64,000 bases of DNA from Syntrophorhabdaceae bacterium (GTDB taxonomy: Bacteria; Desulfobacterota; Syntrophorhabdia; Syntrophorhabdales; Syntrophorhabdaceae), in contig JAOAGQ010000043.1 in assembly GCA_026415675.1 (NCBI GenBank), positions 49,133-113,132 on the forward strand, given 5' to 3'. This document shows, in pieces, positions 6,079 to 14,428 of this stretch. Position 1 is the first letter of the stretch. Every line of letters starts with the position of its first letter. Made by a program: the position numbers and the translations under genes. A model generated the notes under the pieces. It saw nothing but the letters and a program-made list of their open reading frames with translations. It was not told the DNA's origin and ran no database searches.

Positions 6079-8727
6079 ATGAGGATGAAAGAGATAGCCA
6101 AGGCAATCATAGATTCAAGAAAGGATCTACCCCCTGGGGCTGCGCATATCAATAGATACGATATGGACATAGAGGAAGGGGGATGCGGTGTCACAGGGTT
6201 TGCCTGTAATATACCTGTGAGCGGTCGCCATATAATTGAGCCTTCCGTTCAGATGCACAACCGGGGAAACGGGAAAGGGGGAGGTATAGCAGCCGTTGGA
6301 TTGACCCCGGAAAAGCTCGGGGTCAGCAGGGAGGTACTGGAAAACGATTTTATCCTCCAGATAGCCCTCCTCGATAAATCTGTGTTGAATGAGATGGAGG
6401 CGAGGTTTATCCGTCCATACTTCTCGGTAGATCACGAAGCCTTTGTGGAGACCGTAGAGGATTATCGTGATATATCCGGCCTTGAGGTGAAACCCCCCGA
6501 TGTGAAACGTTATTTTGTCCGGGTTAAACCCGAGGTGCTCGACCGTTTCGGAAGAGAAAAGGGTCTACAAAGACTCTCTTTAGACAAGATAGAAGAGGAG
6601 TTCATCTATCAGAATTCTTATAATTTAAACTTGAACCTGTACAGTGCCCTGGGAGAGAAAAAGGCCTTTGTCCTCTCCCACGGGAAGAATATGATGATCC
6701 TGAAGATAGTGGGCTATGCGGAAATGGCTGCCATGTACTATAAACTCGAGAATTTTGAGGCCCATATCTGGATAGCCCATCAACGCTATCCTACCAAAGG
6801 AAGGGTATGGCATCCGGGAGGTGCCCATCCTTTTATAGGTCTAAATGAAGCATTGGTCCACAACGGGGATTTTGCAAACTACCATTCCGTATCGGAATAC
6901 CTTAAACAGAGGCATGTATACCCCCTGTTTCTGACGGACACAGAGGTCTCCGTCCTTGTCTTTGACCTTCTAAACAGGGTCTACGGGTACCCCCTCGAGT
7001 ATATCATAGAGGCCCTTGCCCCCACAGGGGAGCTGGATTTCGACCATCTTCCCGATGAAAAAAAAGAGATATATAGACAGATACAGGCAGCACACATCCA
7101 CGGTTCCCCTGATGGACCCTGGTTTTTTATCATCGCGAGAAATGATGTTAAAAAGGGAGAGTTTCAGCTCATCGGTATCACCGACACCTCCATGTTGAGA
7201 CCACAGGTCTTTGCCTTGCAGAAGGGCGATGTCGAGATAGGGCTTATATGTTCAGAAAAACAGGCGATAGATGCCACCCTTGAGAGCCTCTTCAAGGAAG
7301 ATCCCAGATTCGGGAAAGTCGCCGATATGTACTGGAATGCAAGAGGGGGGAGCTATTCGGACGGTGGTGCCTTTGTCTTTACCGTAAAAAAGGATAGAAA
7401 CGGCGGCCATACCCTCGAGTGTACCGATAAATTTGGTCGGATTAAAGAGATAGAGCAGAAGGAGAAACCTCTCGATTTTTCAGTGAAACCATCCGTTTTG
7501 AAAAGGGAAAAAATAAGAGGCCTTAATGAAATAATCGATATTTTTGAAGAAAACTCAACGTACGAATTATTCCGTGGCATAACACCACTTATTCCAACAT
7601 GGAATTACGAAGAGTTTCAAACTGTTATCGACACTATCAAAGGCTTTGCGGAAAAAGATCAGTTAAAAGAAAAGGTGATAGAGCTACTCACCCTCCTTCT
7701 CGATATGCGTTACCATACAGGGGCCTTAAGGCGCAGGTCAATCTTGCAGATACTAACGGATGCCCTTGACTCTATTTTTCTAAAGACCCCTTCCATAGAA
7801 GATATGTCATCGACAGGCTATGGAAAGGGCATAAACTTTGAGACAAGGAAAAGTATAAGACCCCCGAGAGGAGAAGAGCAGGTGCTCTTTGCCGATGCGA
7901 GTCGGTTTCCCCCTGAAGGGGATGAATCCTTTGCCCGACTCATATCGGATGCCTATGCCCTCGGATGGAAGAGGTTTATCTGTTTCAGACATAGGGGACA
8001 ACGCTTTCTGGGATGCGGTCTTGGCCCGGACACAAAGGGTGTACGGATTGATGCTTACGGGTCAACCGGGGACTACCTCGCCTCAGGCATTGACGGGATG
8101 GAGATATATGTCCATGGAAACGGCCAAGATCAACTCGGACAGATCATAAAAGCAGGAAAACTCGTTGTTTACGGAGATGTAGGTCAGACATTCATGTACG
8201 GAGCCAAAGGGGGAGAGGTATACGTGATGGGAAACGCCGCAGGGAGACCCCTTATAAATGCGGTAGGTAGACCTAGAGTTGTAATAAACGGTACTGCCCT
8301 TGACTTTCTCGCCGAATCTTTTATGGCCGGCGATCCCCATAATAACGGGGGATTTGTCGTATTGAACGGTCTTACCTTCGATAGCAAAGGTAAAATAGTA
8401 TTCTACGATACCCCCTATCCAGGCTCTAACCTCTTCTCCCTTGCCTCAGGAGGTGCTATTTTTGTGAGAGACCCCTATAAAAAGATCGTGCCGGAGCAGT
8501 TAAACGGCGGTCAGATTATGCCCTTTGAGGAGAGGGACTGGCAACTGATCCTCCCATATCTAAAGGAGAACGAACGTCTCTTCGGTATAACTATAGAAGA
8601 GTTGCTCACCGTTGATGGTGTACAGAGAGAGCCGTATGATGTATACCGTACAATCGGGGCTGTAAAACTATCGATGCTCGCCGGCACAGCATTAATCGCA
8701 AACGAAGAGTGGGAGGAAGAGTTGTAG
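6079..8727 (+). CDS. Glutamate synthase glutaminase plus GXGXG domain fusion
   Basis: An 882-residue protein carrying the two glutamate synthase parts missing from the previous gene. The class II glutaminase domain begins at Cys36 (EEGGCGVTGF), implying removal of a ~35-residue propeptide. It contains HQRYPTKGR and the LVHNGDFANYHS substrate-binding segment. After a linker, residues ~640-850 form the right-handed GXGXG beta-helix (GSTGDYLASGIDG, GNGQDQLGQ, GDVGQTFMYGAKGG, GNAAG). In archaeal-type enzymes these two domains and the FMN domain are usually separate genes, and in E. coli GltB all are fused. Here the FMN domain alone is split off. AGGTGA (6070-6075) precedes the ATG. A terminator hairpin overlaps the stop codon. 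Confidence 0.88.
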   Translation: MRMKEIAKAIIDSRKDLPPGAAHINRYDMDIEEGGCGVTGFACNIPVSGRHIIEPSVQMHNRGNGKGGGIAAVGLTPEKLGVSREVLENDFILQIALLDKSVLNEMEARFIRPYFSVDHEAFVETVEDYRDISGLEVKPPDVKRYFVRVKPEVLDRFGREKGLQRLSLDKIEEEFIYQNSYNLNLNLYSALGEKKAFVLSHGKNMMILKIVGYAEMAAMYYKLENFEAHIWIAHQRYPTKGRVWHPGGAHPFIGLNEALVHNGDFANYHSVSEYLKQRHVYPLFLTDTEVSVLVFDLLNRVYGYPLEYIIEALAPTGELDFDHLPDEKKEIYRQIQAAHIHGSPDGPWFFIIARNDVKKGEFQLIGITDTSMLRPQVFALQKGDVEIGLICSEKQAIDATLESLFKEDPRFGKVADMYWNARGGSYSDGGAFVFTVKKDRNGGHTLECTDKFGRIKEIEQKEKPLDFSVKPSVLKREKIRGLNEIIDIFEENSTYELFRGITPLIPTWNYEEFQTVIDTIKGFAEKDQLKEKVIELLTLLLDMRYHTGALRRRSILQILTDALDSIFLKTPSIEDMSSTGYGKGINFETRKSIRPPRGEEQVLFADASRFPPEGDESFARLISDAYALGWKRFICFRHRGQRFLGCGLGPDTKGVRIDAYGSTGDYLASGIDGMEIYVHGNGQDQLGQIIKAGKLVVYGDVGQTFMYGAKGGEVYVMGNAAGRPLINAVGRPRVVINGTALDFLAESFMAGDPHNNGGFVVLNGLTFDSKGKIVFYDTPYPGSNLFSLASGGAIFVRDPYKKIVPEQLNGGQIMPFEERDWQLILPYLKENERLFGITIEELLTVDGVQREPYDVYRTIGAVKLSMLAGTALIANEEWEEEL

Positions 8728-8746
8728 CTCTTCCTTTCCCTTTTTT
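8714..8746 (+). terminator. Intrinsic terminator at the end of the glutamate synthase operon
   Basis: AGGAAGAG (8714-8721) pairs perfectly with CTCTTCCT (8728-8735) around a six-base loop that contains the stop codon. A pyrimidine tract ending in six Ts (8741-8746) follows. This separates the metabolic operon from the polysaccharide locus. Confidence 0.7.
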
Positions 8747-8779
8747 CTCACAAATAGTTGATTCTGCAACAATTTTATC

Positions 8780-8808
8780 TTGACAAATTTGGATACTAAA
8801 TATAGTAT
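8780..8808 (+). promoter_or_regulatory. Sigma70-type promoter for the exopolysaccharide operon
   Basis: A perfect -35 box TTGACA lies at 8780-8785. Two -10 candidates follow: TATAGT (8801-8806) at 15 bases or TAGTAT (8803-8808) at 17 bases. Transcription would begin near 8815 and give a leader of about 245 bases. No other promoter this good was seen before the first gene. Confidence 0.55.
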
Positions 8809-8809
8809 C
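8792..8809. promoter_or_regulatory. Inverted repeat overlapping the -10 box
   Basis: GATACT (8792-8797) and AGTATC (8804-8809) form perfect half-sites separated by AAATAT. The dyad covers both candidate -10 boxes, the position expected of a repressor operator. No regulator gene is adjacent, so the binding protein is unknown. Confidence 0.4.
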
Positions 8810-8996
8810 AATATATAGATTATAACTGTATATTGGGGTATGGGTATATAAAAAGCATTTTTTATATTGGTGATATTTGTTGATTTTAAAAACAAAAAAT
8901 AAGTACAATAGAGTTGGATTAAGTAAAATTAAAAATTTATCAAAAACTGTTAACACACGGTTTTTAAGGAATTTTATAGCCTTATATAAGGTTACT

Positions 8997-9007
8997 GGCG
9001 GTAGCCT
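8997..9007 (+). promoter_or_regulatory. ops-like element (RfaH-type antitermination site)
   Basis: GGCGGTAGCCT matches 10 of 11 positions of the E. coli ops core GGCGGTAGCGT, including the C3 and G8 that pair in the non-template hairpin and the central GGTAG. It lies in the transcribed leader, 55 bases before the first gene of a ~30 kb polysaccharide operon, which is where ops elements occur. It also forms the loop and 3' arm of a stem (AAGGTTAC 8988-8995 with GTAGCCTT 9001-9008). An RfaH/NusG paralogue is implied but is not in the window. Confidence 0.6.
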
Positions 9008-9061
9008 TTTAAAATTTTGTATGATAGAAAGGATTACTACTTAAACGGAGGGTTCTGAGCA

Positions 9062-9808
9062 TTGAGGTGTTTAGCAAAGAGAATAACGGTGATCCTGATC
9101 ATCCTTTCTTCTCTTTCTCCCTTTGGTTGCGGAGGACCTATGGTGAAAAATCCTGCAAATTTTGCCGTTCCCCAGACCCATATCTATCCGAGACCCGAAC
9201 TCTTTACCCCAGATACCCCCTATAAAATACAGGTAGGGGATACACTCGATATCAAATTCTTCTATAACCCTGAATTGAACGAGAGGGACCTCCCGGTTAG
9301 ACCTGATGGAAGGATCTCCCTCCAGTTGATAGATGAGGTATATGTGGCAGGCTTGACACCCCTTGAACTGCGAGACCTCCTAAAGAAGAAATACGAAACA
9401 ACGGAACTTAAAAATGTCGAGATATCGGTTATAGTCCGTTCTTTCAGCCATCAGAAGGTCTTCGTAGACGGTGAGGTGGGCGTTCCAACCCTTGTACCCA
9501 TTATGGGCCAGCTCACGGTCATGCAGGCGATAGCCCAGGCAAGGGGCATGAAGGAGACTGCCCGGAGATGGGAGGTGATCGTAATAAGGTTCGGAAGAGA
9601 CCATAAACCCATGATAACGACCGTTAACCTCGACAAGGTCTTAGACGGTACCGATTTGAACCAGGATATACTCCTTATGCCTTACGATATCGTCTATGTC
9701 CCCAGATCTCCTATAGCAAACTTTGACCTTTGGGTGGACCAGTATATAAGAAGGGCTCTGCCTTTCCCCCTTCCCTCCCCTGTTCCCACCCCTACTATAA
9801 ACTATTAA
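9062..9808 (+). CDS. Wza-type polysaccharide export lipoprotein (SLBB)
   Basis: This 248-residue outer-membrane export protein belongs to the Wza/polysaccharide export family. The N-terminus is a lipoprotein-like signal (hydrophobic ITVILIILSSLSPFGC with Cys23). The Poly_export domain follows at ~45-130 (YKIQVGDTLDIKFFYNPEL, VRPDGRISLQLI), then an SLBB domain at ~132-215 (VFVDGEVGVPTLVPI, LTVMQAIAQARGM). It would form the channel through which the polymer leaves the cell. The start is TTG at 9062, preceded by GGAGGG (9047-9052); no upstream ATG is available. It is the first gene after the ops-like leader. Confidence 0.92.
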   Translation: MRCLAKRITVILIILSSLSPFGCGGPMVKNPANFAVPQTHIYPRPELFTPDTPYKIQVGDTLDIKFFYNPELNERDLPVRPDGRISLQLIDEVYVAGLTPLELRDLLKKKYETTELKNVEISVIVRSFSHQKVFVDGEVGVPTLVPIMGQLTVMQAIAQARGMKETARRWEVIVIRFGRDHKPMITTVNLDKVLDGTDLNQDILLMPYDIVYVPRSPIANFDLWVDQYIRRALPFPLPSPVPTPTINY

Positions 9809-9827
9809 AGGAGTTTGTGGTGATTCT

Positions 9828-11219
9828 ATGAAAGAGAAAACACCTACCTTAAGCTTAAGGGATCTCCTCACAATCTTTTTTAAACATAAATACAAGATAG
9901 TCTTTTCGTTTTTGCCCATCACCATAGTAACGATTTATGTAGCCCTAACCCTTCCCACCCACTATGTGGCAAAATCGGTGATTATGGTAAAACCGGGCAG
10001 AGAATTCGCCCCTGTAGCGGATGTGGCCATATCGGAGACGAGGATACCAACTATCAATACCGAGACCATGATAAACACGGAGATCCAGATCCTCTCGAGC
10101 CATGACCTGATAGCCCGGGTTGTAAACGAAATAGGGGCCACAAATTTGTACCCTGAACTTAGAACCACAGGCGTTTCAAAACAGCTCGCGGAGAAGGCGG
10201 CTGTAGATCGATTCTTGCAGGATCTCCTTGCCAAACCTGTGAAGACGAGTAATGCCATTGAGATATACTACAGACATCCAAACCCCCAGATGGCGGCCAG
10301 GGTATTAAACACCCTTGTCGAATTCTTAAAGGATAAACACCTCCAGATTTTCGGGGAGACAAAATCCCCTTTTATAGAAGAACAACTAAAAGTTTACGAG
10401 AACAAACTCCGGGAAGCGGTGGAAAGGTTGCAGACCTTTAAAGATAAAAACCAGATTTCCAATCTAAGAGACCAGTACTACTTCCTCATAGGAAAGAAAA
10501 CAGAGATTGAGTCTGCATTAAAGCTTGAGACGAGCAGACTGGAAGAGATAAAGAAGAAGATAGCCTTTCTCCAGAGCCAGAAGAAGAAGGCGGTGTCAGA
10601 CCTCTATACGGCAAGTGTGGGCTCGAAACTCGTGGATCTCGAGACAAAGGAGATGCAGCTTTTGGCTACGTACAAAGAGAACAGCCGACCTGTAATCCAG
10701 ATCAGAAAAGAGATCCAGAAGGTGAAGGATGCCCTTCGTCAGTACGAGGAAGAGTTGAAAGAGAGTCAAGAATGGACTTCCCTACAGGCGGATATCGGGC
10801 CCCAGGAATTGAAGATAAATAACTTAAAACAGCAGTATATAGCCCTGGAAAAACAGCTCGCCATGTTGAGTCTTGCCGGGGAGGAATTAAACAAGCTTGA
10901 GAGGGATGCCCAGGTTGCCCAGTCCACATACGAGACATATCTTAAAAAATACGAAGAGGCCCGTATAGCGGAAGAGATGGACAGAAAGAAGATCACGAAC
11001 ATTCAGATCATAGAGACCGCTGCTGTGCCCAGCATTCCTGTTAAAACAAATCAGAGGAAGGTACTGGGCGTTGGTTTTTTTCTTGCCGTTGCCGTCAGTT
11101 TTGGTTTAGCCTATATGGCAGAGTATATACCTCAGGGTATGACAACCGTCGACAGCGTAACTAAATACATACGTTTGCCTGTACTTGTGGCTGTTTCGTA
11201 TAAGGTACCAAGGGGGTAA
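9828..11219 (+). CDS. Wzz/GNVR-type chain length determinant
   Basis: This 463-residue inner-membrane polysaccharide co-polymerase sets polymer length and links synthesis to export. A transmembrane segment near residues 19-44 (IVFSFLPITIVTIYVALTL) and another near 427-447 (VLGVGFFLAVAVSFGLAYM) bracket a large periplasmic region. That region has long coiled coils (about 190-300 and 315-400), as in the GNVR class found with exosortase loci. There is no fused kinase; a separate CpsD-like ATPase lies two genes downstream. An AAAGGAG site ends 14 bases before the ATG, a longer spacing than usual. Confidence 0.9.
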   Translation: MKEKTPTLSLRDLLTIFFKHKYKIVFSFLPITIVTIYVALTLPTHYVAKSVIMVKPGREFAPVADVAISETRIPTINTETMINTEIQILSSHDLIARVVNEIGATNLYPELRTTGVSKQLAEKAAVDRFLQDLLAKPVKTSNAIEIYYRHPNPQMAARVLNTLVEFLKDKHLQIFGETKSPFIEEQLKVYENKLREAVERLQTFKDKNQISNLRDQYYFLIGKKTEIESALKLETSRLEEIKKKIAFLQSQKKKAVSDLYTASVGSKLVDLETKEMQLLATYKENSRPVIQIRKEIQKVKDALRQYEEELKESQEWTSLQADIGPQELKINNLKQQYIALEKQLAMLSLAGEELNKLERDAQVAQSTYETYLKKYEEARIAEEMDRKKITNIQIIETAAVPSIPVKTNQRKVLGVGFFLAVAVSFGLAYMAEYIPQGMTTVDSVTKYIRLPVLVAVSYKVPRG

Positions 11220-11222
11220 AAG

Positions 11223-12506
11223 TTGTATCTAAATTATTATGGCTTAAAGAGAGAACCCTTCCACATCACACCTGACCCAGATTTTCTCTTTCTAAGCGAT
11301 AGCCATAAACAGGCCCTTGCCTCAATGATGTATGCCATTGAGAAGAAAAAGGGTTTTGCCGCAATAACAGGTGGTGTGGGTGTTGGGAAGACAACAGTAT
11401 TGCGCTCCTATCTCGAAAAGATGGACCACTCAAACCTCAAACTCATTTACATCTTCAACCCAAATATACCTTTTAAGACCCTTGTGGCTGTGATCCTCCA
11501 GGAGCTGGGGGCAAAGCCCATTACATATGACATATCCGATATGGTACAGCAACTCCACCTTGTGCTTATAGACGAGTACAGCGCAGGAAGGGATGTGGTT
11601 GTAATCATAGATGAGGCACAGAATATGCCTGTCGAGACACTGGAAAACTTGCGGATGCTCTCAAACCTTGAGACCTCAACGGACAAACTCATACAGATCA
11701 TACTCATAGGGCAGACGGAGTTCGATGAGATTCTCAACAAATTCGAACTGAGACAGTTGAAGCAGCGTATCGCCATAAGGGCGACGATTACCCCCCTATC
11801 ACCCCAAGAGAGTCTCGCCTATATCAAGCACAGGCTTATGAAGGCCGGTATGAGGGAAGGACAACTCTATTCGATATTCACGAAGAGTGCCCTAAACATG
11901 ATCATCGAGCATTCAAAGGGTATCCCAAGGGTAATCAACATCCTCTGCGATAATGCCCTGATCACCGGTTTCGGCCATCAGGAGTACCCTATCACAACAA
12001 AGACAACAAGGGAAGTGATAAACGATTTCAGTCGGATCGGAAAAAAGAAGGAGTTTACCCTTTTTAAATGGGAATACGCTGCCCTTGCCACCCTTCTTTT
12101 GATTTTGTCTGTCTTTCTCATGACGTCAGAGAAGAACCCTGTTGTTACCGCGATCACAGAAATCATATGGAACAGAACAAAACCAAACATCGTTAAGGAA
12201 GATGTAAATCTCATACCGAGAAAGATACCCATCAAACCGGCATCGGAGACCCGAGAGGATAAGCCGGTGAAAAAGGAAGAGTTAAAAGAGTTCGATGAAG
12301 GTGCCGTTGTAAAGATCGTGGGTAAAGGGGAAAACCTCTTTCAACTCATCGAAGATGTATACGGAATAAGGGATAGAAGGTTTATAGACAGGGAACTCAT
12401 TGAACTCCTGAAAAAGAGTAATCCCCATATAAAAGATTTTAATTCGATTAGTGCAGGGGAGAAGATCATCTTCCCGAGAATTTCTAAACTCAAGGACAGC
12501 CTTTGA
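11223..12506 (+). CDS. ExeA-like AAA ATPase with LysM-like C-terminus
   Basis: This 427-residue protein is of the ExeA/GspA-like AAA family that accompanies exosortase-type exopolysaccharide loci. Walker A is GGVGVGKTT at 50-58, and Walker B is VVIIDEAQ near 127-134. After the AAA module a single transmembrane segment (about 281-300) leads to a periplasmic tail. The tail ends in a LysM-like domain (~358-424, VKIVGKGENLFQLIEDVYG to ISAGEKIIFPR), suggesting peptidoglycan contact. The start is TTG at 11223, three bases after the wzz stop, and the end overlaps the next gene by four bases. Confidence 0.85.
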   Translation: MYLNYYGLKREPFHITPDPDFLFLSDSHKQALASMMYAIEKKKGFAAITGGVGVGKTTVLRSYLEKMDHSNLKLIYIFNPNIPFKTLVAVILQELGAKPITYDISDMVQQLHLVLIDEYSAGRDVVVIIDEAQNMPVETLENLRMLSNLETSTDKLIQIILIGQTEFDEILNKFELRQLKQRIAIRATITPLSPQESLAYIKHRLMKAGMREGQLYSIFTKSALNMIIEHSKGIPRVINILCDNALITGFGHQEYPITTKTTREVINDFSRIGKKKEFTLFKWEYAALATLLLILSVFLMTSEKNPVVTAITEIIWNRTKPNIVKEDVNLIPRKIPIKPASETREDKPVKKEELKEFDEGAVVKIVGKGENLFQLIEDVYGIRDRRFIDRELIELLKKSNPHIKDFNSISAGEKIIFPRISKLKDSL

Positions 12507-13216
12507 GCAAGATATTTGAGGCATTAGAGCACGCAAAGCAGAAATTAAGGCACTCCAAAACCGTCTCGACGGTCACAGAGACATCAAGGCTGAACATGGA
12601 GTATGACATGATTCAGCTATACCAGATGGTAAGCCATGCAATTACCCAGAAAGGGTACAAGATATTTCAGATTATCGGCTCTGTTGCAAGGGAAGGGGCC
12701 TCCACAATCTCGAGGGAATTTGCAAGTACCCTCGCCATGAGACTCGGCAAAAACGTCCTTCTCCTCGATGCGGACCCAGAAATTCCCACCCACCATCAAG
12801 CTTTTAATATAAACATCACAAGGGATATGAAGAGCGTGATAAAGGGAGGGACCCCTATTGTTGAAGCATTATACAGGGTAGAGGATACAAGCCTTTTCAT
12901 AGCAGCGATGTCCGTTAGTGATTCCTATGGGGCAGATCTTTTCGATTCTCCTCGGATAGATAGGGTATGGGAGGAGTTCAAAAGGAGATTCGATATAGTG
13001 ATCGTGGACTCGCCCCCTGGAGGAGCATCGCCTATAGGTTTCACAATATGCCGTACCGTTGATGCGGTGATTCTCGTCGTTGAAGCGGAGAAAACGAGAT
13101 GGCCCGTTGTGCTCAACGTCAAGGAAAGGCTTTTGCAGAACGGAGCAAACATAATAGGGGTCGTCTTCAACAAAAGGAAATTCTACATCCCAGGATGGAT
13201 TTACAGAAGGCTTTAA
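12503..13216 (+). CDS. CpsD/CapB-like ATPase with an altered P-loop
   Basis: A 237-residue protein of the BY-kinase (CpsD/CapB/Wzc C-terminal) family, which normally phosphorylates itself on tyrosines to control polymer assembly. Walker A' (VLLLDADPE) and Walker B (FDIVIVDSPPGG) are present. The P-loop, however, reads VAREGASTI at 62-70, where GEGKST is expected, so the phosphate-binding lysine is alanine. The C-terminal tyrosine cluster is also nearly absent (ending YIPGWIYRRL). It may be a non-catalytic or atypical partner of the Wzz protein. The start is a TTG overlapping the upstream stop. Confidence 0.82.
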   Translation: MSKIFEALEHAKQKLRHSKTVSTVTETSRLNMEYDMIQLYQMVSHAITQKGYKIFQIIGSVAREGASTISREFASTLAMRLGKNVLLLDADPEIPTHHQAFNINITRDMKSVIKGGTPIVEALYRVEDTSLFIAAMSVSDSYGADLFDSPRIDRVWEEFKRRFDIVIVDSPPGGASPIGFTICRTVDAVILVVEAEKTRWPVVLNVKERLLQNGANIIGVVFNKRKFYIPGWIYRRL

Positions 13217-13257
13217 TTTTCACAGACAATTTTATAGAAAAATAAAGGGCAAAAAGA

Positions 13258-14391
13258 TTGGCCTCAGGGATTTGCGCAACACTTATTGATAGGGAATATG
13301 GGATCTATCTTGAAGAGTACTTCAATGAACTCCTCCGCATAGAGAGAAAGAGATCAGAACGCTCCAAAAACCATTTTCTCATGTTCCTCCTCGACTTGAG
13401 CAGGTTTGAGGAAAGGGAAGACAAAAAGGATATTATAAAAAAGCTCACAAATGCCGTTAAACCTTCAATAAGAGAGATAGACGTGCTCGGATGGTACAGG
13501 TATGATACAGTGATAGGTATCATATTCCGGGAGATGAAAGAAGGGGCCGGGTGTTCAAGTCCTGTAAGGGATATGCTCCTCAAAAGGATATACACACATC
13601 TTCAGAAGGCATTAGATTTAGAAGAAATCAGAAATATCCTTGTGTCATGCCACTCTTTCCCTGAAAAAACTGAGATACTCCTCTCCAATACACCCTTTGA
13701 CCTCGATCTTTACCCTGACCTCATGCTCACAACAAAATCGCCCTTAAAAACATTCTCCTTCTTCATCAAAACGTTAATGGATGTATTTGGAAGCCTCATC
13801 GGCATCATAATCCTGTCCCCATTGATGATAGCCATCGCGATACTTGTAAAACTCTCCTCCCCGGGTCCCATACTCTTTAAACAGGAAAGGGTGGGGCTTT
13901 TCGGAAAGACCTTTACCTTTTTGAAGTTTAGAACCATGTATGTCCATGAAAGAGATGATATCCACAAGGAGTTTATCTCAAAGTTCATCACAGGCCAACT
14001 GGAAGAAGGGAAGGAGAAGGAGGAGAAAGAGAAGGTCTTCAAAATAAAGGATGACCCGAGGGTAACCCCCATCGGGCGTATATTGAGAAAGTTGAGTCTC
14101 GATGAGTTGCCCCAGCTATTCAATGTCCTGAAGGGGGATATGTCCCTTGTAGGACCTAGACCACCCATACCCTATGAATACGAACAGTACGATATATGGC
14201 ACAAAGGGAGGATCCTTGAATTTAAACCGGGGATCACAGGTCTATGGCAGGTAGAGGGAAGGAGTGCCACAACATTCAACGAAATGGTCAGACTTGATCT
14301 AAGATATATTCGAGAATGGTCTTTATGGCTTGATATCAAGATACTCTTTAAAACGGTTTTTGTGGTCATAAAGGGAAAAGGCGCCTATTGA
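13258..14391 (+). CDS. Polyprenyl-phosphate sugar-1-phosphate transferase with degenerate GGDEF-like N-terminus
   Basis: This 377-residue protein starts polysaccharide synthesis by moving a sugar-1-phosphate onto the lipid carrier. The catalytic domain (~165-377) has a membrane segment (FGSLIGIIILSPLMIAIAI) and the family motifs PGPILFKQERVG, LKFRTM, LDELPQLFNVLKGDMSLVGP and PGITGLWQVEGR. The first ~135 residues resemble a GGDEF fold: YLEEYFNELLRIERKR, then LLDLSRF (44-50). Where the GG(D/E)EF signature should be, it has WYRYDTVIG, so no cyclase activity is expected. The TTG at 13258 is the first possible start after an in-frame stop. The next gene begins 38 bases downstream. Confidence 0.88.
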   Translation: MASGICATLIDREYGIYLEEYFNELLRIERKRSERSKNHFLMFLLDLSRFEEREDKKDIIKKLTNAVKPSIREIDVLGWYRYDTVIGIIFREMKEGAGCSSPVRDMLLKRIYTHLQKALDLEEIRNILVSCHSFPEKTEILLSNTPFDLDLYPDLMLTTKSPLKTFSFFIKTLMDVFGSLIGIIILSPLMIAIAILVKLSSPGPILFKQERVGLFGKTFTFLKFRTMYVHERDDIHKEFISKFITGQLEEGKEKEEKEKVFKIKDDPRVTPIGRILRKLSLDELPQLFNVLKGDMSLVGPRPPIPYEYEQYDIWHKGRILEFKPGITGLWQVEGRSATTFNEMVRLDLRYIREWSLWLDIKILFKTVFVVIKGKGAY

Positions 14392-14428
14392 TTCACAAAT
14401 GGCATAAAAAAAATAGAGAGGTATAAAT

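Larger units (their letters stand above)
8728..9061 (+). promoter_or_regulatory. Gene-free leader of the exopolysaccharide operon
   Basis: This AT-rich stretch of 334 bases has no coding frame with a ribosome-binding site. It holds a promoter with an overlapping palindrome (8780-8809), an A/T hairpin (8846-8854 with 8859-8867, loop GCAT), mutually exclusive hairpins (8977-9008) and an ops-like element (8997-9007). These are listed separately. The layout resembles the long untranslated leaders of capsule and O-antigen operons. Confidence 0.6.
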
